A DNA stretch of 64,000 nucleotides, taken from Clostridiaceae bacterium. GTDB lineage: Bacteria; Bacillota; Clostridia; Saccharofermentanales; DTU023. Numbering within the stretch: the stretch's first letter is position 1; each line of letters starts with the position of its first letter. The position numbers were made by a program, and so were the translations under genes. The stretch is taken from the NCBI GenBank assembly GCA_012518795.1, contig JAAYRL010000024.1, forward strand, positions 1-64,000. The letters are read 5' to 3'. The notes under the pieces were generated by a model. The model was not told the origin of the DNA. It searched no databases and saw only the letters and a program-made list of their open reading frames with translations. Below, in pieces: positions 50,491-58,294 of this stretch.

Positions 50491-50819
50491 TGCACACTAT
50501 TTAAGCTTGTACCGGAGAAATCCAGTCTAACCTTGAAAAGTGTGCATTTTTATATGAAAAAGCCTGATTTTCAAGTTATTATGCACACTATTTAAGCTTG
50601 TACCTTGGATATTCAGGATAACCTTGAAAAGTGTGCATTTTTATATGAAAAAGCCTAAATTTCAAGTTGTTATGCACACTATTTAAGGTTGAACCCTAGA
50701 TTTACAGAATAAACTTAAAAAGTGTGCATTTTTATATGGAAAAGCCTGATTTTCAAGTTATTATGCACACTATTTAAGGTTGAACACTAGATTTACAGAA
50801 TAAACTTAAAAAGTGTGCA
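50491..50819 (+). repeat. Array B: four 56-nt imperfect palindromes at exactly 91-nt period
   Basis: Copies 50491-50546, 50582-50637, 50673-50728, 50764-50819; same arms as array A; first three followed by TTTTTATATG. Confidence 0.93.
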
Positions 50820-50916
50820 TATCAAAAATCATTTCAAGAAAATTGACACAAAAATCCGATAATTATTTTTATAATTATATTGAAAAAATATTTTGACAAA
50901 TCTTATTTAATCGCTT

Positions 50917-50963
50917 AAAATGAAAACCGTTTTCAAATTCAATTTGAGAATGGTTTTCATTTT
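50917..50963. promoter_or_regulatory. 47-bp near-perfect palindrome containing two Fur/Zur-type boxes
   Basis: AAAATGAAAACCGTTTTCAAATT-C-AATTTGAGAATGGTTTTCATTTT; embeds TGAAAAC-C-GTTTTCA; upstream of a Fur-family gene and a Zn ABC operon. Confidence 0.8.
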
Positions 50964-51000
50964 GTTTAAATTTATATTATTAAGGATTAGGAATAAAAGA

Positions 51001-51432
51001 ATGACTGGTGGATACAATACTCAACAAAAAACCGAATTAATATCCTATTTAGAGGCAATGAAAGGTAAACATGTCACGGTAAACCAAATAATCAATTACT
51101 TTTCTGAAATTGGTGTAAAAATCGGAGTTGCCACAATTTATCGTCAATTAAATAAATTGGTAGATTCCGGTCATGTAAAAAAGTATTTTATTGATGAAAT
51201 ATCAGGTTCGTGTTTTGAATTTGTAGGTGAAAATCATGAAGTCACAATAAGTGATTATTTTCATCTAAAATGTGAAATTTGTGATCAGTTAATTCACTTT
51301 GAATGTAAGGAAGTAAGGGAACTCCAAAATCATGTCAAAAGTGAGCATGGTTTTATCATTGACCCGGTAAAGACTGTTTTTTATGGAATTTGTAAAAATT
51401 GTTTTGAAACTAAAGTCAAAACATCTAAATAA
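51001..51432 (+). CDS. Fur-family regulator, probably Zur (ORF track start 50920 lies inside the palindrome)
   Basis: KGKHVTVNQIINYFSEIGVKIGVATIYRQLNKLVDSGHVKKY; CEIC...CKNC zinc motif; adjacent to znu-like genes. Confidence 0.85.
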   Translation: MTGGYNTQQKTELISYLEAMKGKHVTVNQIINYFSEIGVKIGVATIYRQLNKLVDSGHVKKYFIDEISGSCFEFVGENHEVTISDYFHLKCEICDQLIHFECKEVRELQNHVKSEHGFIIDPVKTVFYGICKNCFETKVKTSK

Positions 51433-51451
51433 AATATTTTGATACTAAAGA

Positions 51452-51587
51452 TAAGATAGCTAATTTAAAATAGAAAGATTTAGATTAAGATAGCTAATTT
51501 AAAATAGAAAGATTTAGATTAAGATAGCCAATTTAAAATAGAAAGATTTAGATTAAGATATCCAATTTAAAATAGAAAGATTTAAAT
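51452..51587 (+). repeat. Four tandem copies of a 34-nt repeat ending at the start codon of the Zn-binding lipoprotein
   Basis: TAAGATAGCTAATTTAAAATAGAAAGATTTAGAT at 51452, 51486, 51520, 51554. Confidence 0.92.
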
Positions 51588-52910
51588 ATGAAAAAAACAA
51601 TTAAAATTATTATTAGTTTGATGCTGGTTCTAACAGTTATTTCAAGTTGTAGAAATAATAATGATACTGCGGCTGACAATGATAAAACAAGAGTGGAAGA
51701 TTCTATTGGAGAAAAGATTGAAAATAATGTAACAGAAAATAATGAAGAAAATACCGAAGCAGAGATAGATAACACAGAAGATATTGATCTTAAAGTAAAT
51801 AATAATGACAAAGCTGAAAATAATAATGTTAAATCAGAGGAAAAATTATCAATTGTAACTACTATTTTTCCTCAATATGATTTTACAAAACAAATAGTTG
51901 GCGATAAAGCAGATGTAAAAATGCTTTTGAAACCCGGTGCGGAGAGCCATTCTTATGAGCCGACACCCCAAGATATTAAAACCATTCAGTCCAGTGATTT
52001 GTTTATCTATACAGGTGGTGAAAATGATACTTGGATCGAGGGGATAATTGAGTCAATGGGTGATAATGCACCTGACACAATGAAATTAATAGATATGGTT
52101 AATACAGTTGAGGAAGAAATTGTGGAAGGAATGCAACATGGACATGCAGAAGACCATGACCACACAGACGATAGTGAACACATACATGCAGAAGATCTTG
52201 ACCACGTACTAGATGATGAACATGCAGAAGACCATGATTACACAGACGATGGTAAACATATGCATGAAGAAGATCATGATCACACAGACGATGATGAACA
52301 TATGCATGAAGATGATCATAAGCATGCAGATGATAATAACGAAGATGAAGATGAAGATAAACATGAACATGAACATGTTCATGAGTTAGATGAACACGTT
52401 TGGACATCGCCAATTAATGCGATAAAAATTGTTGAACAGATTACGGACGTTTTGAGCGAAAAAGATCCGGATAATGCAGAAATTTATTCAACAAACAGCG
52501 AGGCTTATATTGAGCAATTAAATTATCTGGATCAGCAATTTAAGGATGTTGTCGAACATGGGAAGCGTAAAGTTATATTGTTTGGTGATCGTTTTCCGTT
52601 CCGTTATTTTGCAGAAGAATATGATTTAGATTATTATGCAGCATTTACAGGATGTTCAACTGATACTGAGGCTAGTGCTGCAACGGTCGCATTTTTGATA
52701 GATAAAGTGAACGAACTTCAATTGCCCGTAGTATTTTCGATTGAGCTTTCCAATGAAAAAATTGCCGATTCAATTGTAGAGGCAACTGCTGCAGAAAAAT
52801 TAACTTTTCATTCAATCCATAATTTGTCAGTTGAAGAACTCGAAGCTAATGAAACATATATTTCGTTGATGGAAAAAAACATTGAAGTTTTAGAAAAAGC
52901 TCTGAATTGA
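51588..52910 (+). CDS. Zinc ABC transporter substrate-binding lipoprotein with His/Asp-rich loop (ZnuA/AdcA-like)
   Basis: Lipobox VISSC; TTIFPQYDFTKQIVGDKADVKMLLKPGAESHSYEPTPQDIKTIQSSDLFIYTGG; long HDH/DD repeat; DEHVWTSP. Confidence 0.92.
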   Translation: MKKTIKIIISLMLVLTVISSCRNNNDTAADNDKTRVEDSIGEKIENNVTENNEENTEAEIDNTEDIDLKVNNNDKAENNNVKSEEKLSIVTTIFPQYDFTKQIVGDKADVKMLLKPGAESHSYEPTPQDIKTIQSSDLFIYTGGENDTWIEGIIESMGDNAPDTMKLIDMVNTVEEEIVEGMQHGHAEDHDHTDDSEHIHAEDLDHVLDDEHAEDHDYTDDGKHMHEEDHDHTDDDEHMHEDDHKHADDNNEDEDEDKHEHEHVHELDEHVWTSPINAIKIVEQITDVLSEKDPDNAEIYSTNSEAYIEQLNYLDQQFKDVVEHGKRKVILFGDRFPFRYFAEEYDLDYYAAFTGCSTDTEASAATVAFLIDKVNELQLPVVFSIELSNEKIADSIVEATAAEKLTFHSIHNLSVEELEANETYISLMEKNIEVLEKALN

Positions 52911-52961
52911 TAAAAACTGAATTGATAAAATCTGAATTGATAAAAACAGAATTGATAAAAA
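52902..52961 (+). repeat. Four tandem 15-nt repeats; the first includes the stop codon of the upstream CDS
   Basis: CTGAATTGATAAAAA at 52902, 52917, 52932, 52947 (minor variants). Confidence 0.9.
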
Positions 52962-53019
52962 ATGTAAATATAAAAGCGAAGAGCAAAGTAAAATTATAAA
53001 AGTATTAAAGAGGAATGGA

Positions 53020-53724
53020 ATGAGTTTAATCACCTGTAAAAATCTATCATTTGAGTATGAAGGTGTTCCTGCAGTAACAGATCTTAATTTTAGTGTCTCA
53101 GATGGTGATTATTTATGTATAGTAGGTGAAAATGGTAGTGGGAAAAGTACTTTAATTAAAGGGTTATTACGCTTAAAAAAAGCTTCTCAAGGTGAAATTA
53201 TTTTAGATCATGAATTGTCACCCGATGAAATCGGCTATTTGCCGCAGCAAACTGCCATTCAAAAAGATTTTCCGGCAAGCGTTTATGAAGTTGTCTTATC
53301 AGGATGTTTAAATAGTTTAGGTCTTAAACCGTTTTTTACCAGGAAAGAGAAAAACATCGCAAAAAGCAATATGGAAAAAATGGGTATTTTACATATGAAA
53401 AATGCTTGTTATTGCGAATTATCCGGCGGACAACAGCAACGTGTGCTTTTGGCCAGAGCCCTTTGTGCGACAAAAAAGATAATTGTGCTAGATGAACCTG
53501 TATCAGGTCTTGACCCGATTGTAACACAAGAATTATATGAGATTATTGAACATATTAATAATGTTCATAAAATAACCATTGTTATGGTTTCACATGATAT
53601 TAAAGCGGCAGTAAAATATGCAAGTCATATTTTACATTTACATAATTCGCAACTATTTTTCGGTATAACAGAAGATTATATACAAAGTGATATAGGAAAG
53701 AAGTATATTGGTGAATTTGTATAG
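53020..53724 (+). CDS. Zinc/metal ABC transporter ATP-binding protein (ZnuC-like)
   Basis: GENGSGKSTLIKGLLRL, LSGGQQQRVLLARAL, VLDEPVSGLDP; between substrate-binding and permease genes. Confidence 0.92.
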   Translation: MSLITCKNLSFEYEGVPAVTDLNFSVSDGDYLCIVGENGSGKSTLIKGLLRLKKASQGEIILDHELSPDEIGYLPQQTAIQKDFPASVYEVVLSGCLNSLGLKPFFTRKEKNIAKSNMEKMGILHMKNACYCELSGGQQQRVLLARALCATKKIIVLDEPVSGLDPIVTQELYEIIEHINNVHKITIVMVSHDIKAAVKYASHILHLHNSQLFFGITEDYIQSDIGKKYIGEFV

Positions 53725-53747
53725 AACAATTTTTACAGGTGGATTAA

Positions 53748-54575
53748 ATGATTGATTTGCTAAAAGAAATTTTTTCTTATCCGTTTATGATACGAGCTTT
53801 TCTAGTTGGAACTCCGGTTGCTTTATGTGCTTCTTTGTTGGGTGTAAGTTTGGTTTTGAAACGTTATGCGATGATTGGTGATGGATTGTCGCATGTTGGA
53901 TTCGGTGCATTAGCAGTTGCAGCCGCCTTGAATGCTTCTCCAATGATTGTATCTATACCGATCGCGGTTATAGCAGCTTTTCTTCTGTTGCGTCTGAGTG
54001 AAAACAGCAAAATAAAAGGAGATGCTGCTATTTCTTTAATTTCTACCGGATCATTGGCAATTGGAGTAATGGTAATTTCTTTGAGTACCGGAATGAATAC
54101 AGACGTGAATAATTACTTGTTTGGCAGTATTCTCAGCATGGCGCAAAGTGATGTAATATTAAGCTTGGGCCTTTCTGCTGTAGTAATCCTTTTATTTGTT
54201 TTAACTTACAACAGGATTTTTGCTGTTACCTTTGATGAAAATTTTGCTAAAGCCACCGGGACCAATACCGAAGGCTTTAATATGATAATTGCTTTTTTGA
54301 CGGCATTAGTCATCGTTGTAGGAATGCGTTTGATGGGAGCGTTGTTGATAACCAGTTTAATAGTTTTCCCGGCATTGACCTCCATGCGTTTGGCGAAAAG
54401 ATTCTTCACGGTAACTCTGAATGCTGCGTTTGTATCAATAATATGTTTATGGTTAGGTTTAATTTTATCCTATGTATACTCAACTCCAACCGGAGCGAGT
54501 ATTGTTGTATGCAATATTATAGCTTTTGTAATTTATTCAATTATTAAAAAAATCCGAGAAACTAAAAATGAGTAG
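53748..54575 (+). CDS. Zinc/metal ABC transporter permease (ZnuB-like)
   Basis: ABC-3 family: RYAMIGDGLSHVGFGALA, GMRLMGALLITSLIVFPALTSMRLA. Confidence 0.92.
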   Translation: MIDLLKEIFSYPFMIRAFLVGTPVALCASLLGVSLVLKRYAMIGDGLSHVGFGALAVAAALNASPMIVSIPIAVIAAFLLLRLSENSKIKGDAAISLISTGSLAIGVMVISLSTGMNTDVNNYLFGSILSMAQSDVILSLGLSAVVILLFVLTYNRIFAVTFDENFAKATGTNTEGFNMIIAFLTALVIVVGMRLMGALLITSLIVFPALTSMRLAKRFFTVTLNAAFVSIICLWLGLILSYVYSTPTGASIVVCNIIAFVIYSIIKKIRETKNE

Positions 54576-55428
54576 TTCTCAGTTTATTGGTGGGCTTGAC
54601 CCGTACATAAACATGTTTAGAGTTAGGTGCACCGATATTTGCATCTCTGATGTCAAGTTCAACTTGGTCGATTGATTCAAGCATATTAGTTAATTTATTA
54701 AAACCGAAGTTTCTGGGATCGAACGAGGGTTGTTTCTTCACCAATAAATTTCCGACTTCACCTAAATAGGCCCAACCGTTTTCATCTTCAACATCTTTAA
54801 TTGTTTGAGTAATAAAAGAAATCGTTTTGCGATTAAGATTTTGCAGAGCTCGTTTTTTCTTAGGAGTTTTTGCAAAACCGGTTTTGGTAGCAGTATCTTT
54901 TTTGACTTTTTCTTTGTCACTTGCCGGTTCTGTATCAGCATGATCACTATCAGACTCATCTTCATCTTCATCCAGAATTTCCAGATATATAAAACGATCG
55001 CAGGCTGCTATGAAAGGATTGGGAGTTTTTTCCTCACCGATTCCGTAGACAGTCTTGCCGGATTCGCGCAATCGGGTAGCCAGTTTTGTAAAATCGCTAT
55101 CTGATGAAACGAGACAAAAAGCATCGACTGTTTCAGAAAACAGAATATCCATTGCATCAATAATCATAGCTGAATCGGTTGCGTTTTTTCCTGTTGTATA
55201 GCTGAATTGTTGGACAGGGCTGATGGCATAATCCAAAAGATGATTTTTCCAGCCGCTAAGATTCGGTTTAGTCCAATCACCATAAATTCGTTTAATTGTC
55301 GGATTGCCATATCGGGCAATTTCTTCCATCATACCTTTAATAAAATGATGTGAGATATTATCAGCATCAATTAAAACAGCCATACGTACATCTTGTTGAT
55401 TTTGCTTTTTTTCCATATTAACCTTCAA
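54562..55428 (-). CDS. NYN-domain (LabA/DUF88) protein with C-terminal OST-HTH/LOTUS domain
   Basis: MAVLIDADNISHHFIKGMMEEIA; FCLVSSDSDFTKLATRLRESGKTVYGIGEEKTP; FITQTIKDVEDENGWAYLGEVGNLLVKKQPSFDPRNFGFNKLTNML. Confidence 0.88.
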   Translation of the reverse strand: MKVNMEKKQNQQDVRMAVLIDADNISHHFIKGMMEEIARYGNPTIKRIYGDWTKPNLSGWKNHLLDYAISPVQQFSYTTGKNATDSAMIIDAMDILFSETVDAFCLVSSDSDFTKLATRLRESGKTVYGIGEEKTPNPFIAACDRFIYLEILDEDEDESDSDHADTEPASDKEKVKKDTATKTGFAKTPKKKRALQNLNRKTISFITQTIKDVEDENGWAYLGEVGNLLVKKQPSFDPRNFGFNKLTNMLESIDQVELDIRDANIGAPNSKHVYVRVKPTNKLRTTHF

Positions 55429-55586
55429 AATAATAAATATAATAACTTAGTACAAATAATTTAACATAATAATGAGATCTTGTTTAGCATATTAACATAC
55501 AAAAACAAATGAATTAATGTATAATTAAAAAATAATATCAAAAATCAAGTGCATGTTATATCTATTATTCGAAAAAGGAGAGAGTT

Positions 55587-56669
55587 GTGTCTTTAAAAGT
55601 AGGAATGTTGACTAGTGGCGGAGACGCTCAAGGCCTAAATTCAACTATGCGCGGGGTAAGCAGGGCCTTGTGGAATCATGATCCGAAAACCAAAATATTT
55701 GGATTTCTCAATGGATATTATGGTTTAATGCACAGTAGCTATCGCCATATGCACGATTACGATTTTTCCGGAATATTAACTTTAGGCGGTACAATTCTGG
55801 GAACTTCACGCCAATCGTTTAAATATGTCAATGATCCTTTTTATGAAAATCAGCCGGAGGGAATAACCAGACTTGAAGCCATGATTCAAACTTATAATGA
55901 TCTTTCTCTGGATGCCCTGATTGTTTTAGGCGGTGGCGGGACACAAAAAACAGCAAATCTGTTACATTTGAATGGTTGTAATATTATTCATTTACCGAAG
56001 ACAATTGATAATGACTTATCCGGAACCGAATTGAGTTTTGGTTTCCAAAGTGCAGTTAATATAGCAACTGAAGTAATTGATGGAATACATACGACTGCGA
56101 CCTCACATGGCAGGGTGTTTATTGTTGAACTGATGGGAAATCATGTTGGATGGCTTGCACTATATGCCGGGGTTGCATCAGGCGCAGATGTTATCTTGAT
56201 TCCGGAGATACCGTACGATCCGATCAAAGTTGTTCGTGCTTTACAATCACGTGAAAAAAAGAAGAAACGTTTTTCAATAATTGCTATTGCTGAAGGTGCA
56301 AAATCCATTTATGAAGTCGATTTGGATGAAGATGCTCTTAAAAAACATAGAAAAAACACACATTCAGTAGCATATCATCTGTTAAATCAGCTTGAAGATT
56401 TAATGATTCAGGAAATTAGAGTTTGCGTTCCGGGACACTATCAACGTGGTGGTTCACCATCAGCATTTGACCGAGTCCTCACCACAAAATTGGGTGTCGA
56501 AGCTGCAAATGCGGTAATAGAAGGTGATTTTGGCAAAATGATCGGTATAGAGGGACAAAAAACAATGCGTGTTCCATTAGAAGAAGTTGCGGGGAAAATA
56601 AAGCGTGTTCCGTTAGATGACCCGTTAATTTTGGTAGCACGTCAAATGGGAATATTCTTTGGAGATTAA
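55587..56669 (+). CDS. 6-phosphofructokinase family protein (GTG start)
   Basis: GMLTSGGDAQGLNSTMRGV, LPKTIDNDLSGTELSFGFQSAV, GRVFIVELMGNHVGWLAL, PGHYQRGGSPSAFDR. Confidence 0.9.
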   Translation: MSLKVGMLTSGGDAQGLNSTMRGVSRALWNHDPKTKIFGFLNGYYGLMHSSYRHMHDYDFSGILTLGGTILGTSRQSFKYVNDPFYENQPEGITRLEAMIQTYNDLSLDALIVLGGGGTQKTANLLHLNGCNIIHLPKTIDNDLSGTELSFGFQSAVNIATEVIDGIHTTATSHGRVFIVELMGNHVGWLALYAGVASGADVILIPEIPYDPIKVVRALQSREKKKKRFSIIAIAEGAKSIYEVDLDEDALKKHRKNTHSVAYHLLNQLEDLMIQEIRVCVPGHYQRGGSPSAFDRVLTTKLGVEAANAVIEGDFGKMIGIEGQKTMRVPLEEVAGKIKRVPLDDPLILVARQMGIFFGD

Positions 56670-56715
56670 TAATTTATAATTCTTTTATAATTAGGCTACT
56701 AAGAAGGAGATTGGC

Positions 56716-58269
56716 ATGGGAAATAATGTTTCATTCATCGCAGCTATTGAAGTTGGTTCACATGAAGTTTTCTTGAAAATCGCAGAGATTTTGCCTGACG
56801 GAAAAATATCAGAAGTTGAATCAATGTCCAGAACGATTAATCTCGGTTCAAATAGCTATCTTTTGGGCTATATTACCGGCGAAAACATCGGAAGATTAAT
56901 TGATACTTTAATAGATTTTAAAAATATAATTTCTGCTTATCCTGATATTGAAGTTATAGCTGCCTGCACTTCAGCAGTTCGTGAAGCAAATAATAGTTTG
57001 TTTCTGATTGATCAGGTTTATCGACAAACCGGATTTAAATTATTAGTTTATTCGAATCGATTGGAAATAGCTGCGATGTTGCGAGCGATTCGACTAAAAA
57101 TGCCTGAATTTGATCAGTTAACCGAAGAACCGACTTTATTTCTTGATATAGGTGCCGGAAGTACTCAGTTGACGTTATTTGATAAAGGAGAATTTGCTTT
57201 CACCCAGAATATTTTGCTTGGTTCTTTGCGAGTGCGTGACAGACTTTCGATTTTAGAGAAACATACTGCTGATTTCATAGCGCTGATGCGCGAATATATT
57301 TCCGGTGATTTAGATTATTATCGCTCTTTTGTCCCGAAAAAGACAGATTATAAAAATTTCATTTTGGTTGGCAATGATTTAGATATCTGGAGATATTTAG
57401 CCGATATACCTTTGATCGGAACTGCTGAATTATCAGTAGAAAAATTTAACGAATTATTTGATATCATAATTCATAATTCCAGTTTCGAATTGATGCGTAA
57501 ATTTGATATTAATCAAGAACAAGCAACTCTTTTATTACCTGTTTCCATGGTAATCAAAGAAATGTTCGAGTTTACTGGATTGGACCGAGTTATCTTACCG
57601 GACGTGATTTTAGCTGATGGTTTAATAGCCAAGAAAGCTGAACAAATTAATTTAATTGAAAAAGATCAAAGACTGCTTAATTATACTCTAAGTTTTGCAA
57701 AACAAATTGCTAAAAGAAACCATACTAATTTAAAACATCTTGAGCAAGTTGAAAAACTGGCAATGCAATTGTTTGATCAATTTCAAGAACAACACGGGCT
57801 TGAGCCTCGCTATCGATTTATTTTACAAATAGCTGCTATCTTACACAATATAGGTAAATTCTTTACAGTAAAACAAGATGGAGAAATCGCTTACGAAATG
57901 ATTAAATCTTCCGATTTAATTGGTTTAACCAATCAGGAAATTGAGTTAATTGCTCTATTAGTCAAACATCATACGGATGATTTTTTCACATTAGAATACG
58001 AAAAAATGTTTTTGACTTCTCAGGAACAATTGAATTTTGTAAAATTAGCAGTATTACTTAGTATGGCAAATGCTTTAGATACGGGACATAAAAGTAAAAT
58101 AAAAACAATCACAACAAAAGTTCGAAAACGACATATTAGGGTTATTCTTGAATCAAATCAGGATTTAACGTTAGAATCTTGGAGTTTTCAAAAAGTTGCA
58201 GAATATTTTCAAGAGATATTCGGTGATGAATTAAGATTGTCTATAGTACCTGAAAAAGAAAATAATTAA
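56716..58269 (+). CDS. Ppx/GppA-family exopolyphosphatase with HD-type C-terminal domain
   Basis: IAAIEVGSHEVFLKI, TSAVREANNS, FLDIGAGSTQLTLF, AAILHNIGKFFTV. Confidence 0.87.
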   Translation: MGNNVSFIAAIEVGSHEVFLKIAEILPDGKISEVESMSRTINLGSNSYLLGYITGENIGRLIDTLIDFKNIISAYPDIEVIAACTSAVREANNSLFLIDQVYRQTGFKLLVYSNRLEIAAMLRAIRLKMPEFDQLTEEPTLFLDIGAGSTQLTLFDKGEFAFTQNILLGSLRVRDRLSILEKHTADFIALMREYISGDLDYYRSFVPKKTDYKNFILVGNDLDIWRYLADIPLIGTAELSVEKFNELFDIIIHNSSFELMRKFDINQEQATLLLPVSMVIKEMFEFTGLDRVILPDVILADGLIAKKAEQINLIEKDQRLLNYTLSFAKQIAKRNHTNLKHLEQVEKLAMQLFDQFQEQHGLEPRYRFILQIAAILHNIGKFFTVKQDGEIAYEMIKSSDLIGLTNQEIELIALLVKHHTDDFFTLEYEKMFLTSQEQLNFVKLAVLLSMANALDTGHKSKIKTITTKVRKRHIRVILESNQDLTLESWSFQKVAEYFQEIFGDELRLSIVPEKENN

Positions 58270-58294
58270 TTGTAATGATTCAAAGGAGTAGAAA

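Noticed and set aside
50491-50819. CRISPR-like or integron attC cassette array
   Set aside because: Spacers are near-identical 35-mers with no ORFs; no integrase or attC RYYYAAC/GTTRRRY core motifs
50920-51000. N-terminal 27-aa extension of the Fur-family protein
   Set aside because: It would be encoded by the operator palindrome; the Fur-family N-terminus aligns from ATG 51001
52099-52413. 104-aa His-rich minus-strand ORF
   Set aside because: Antisense of the His/Asp repeat; His codons (CAT/CAC) and Asp/Met patterns arise from the repeat DNA
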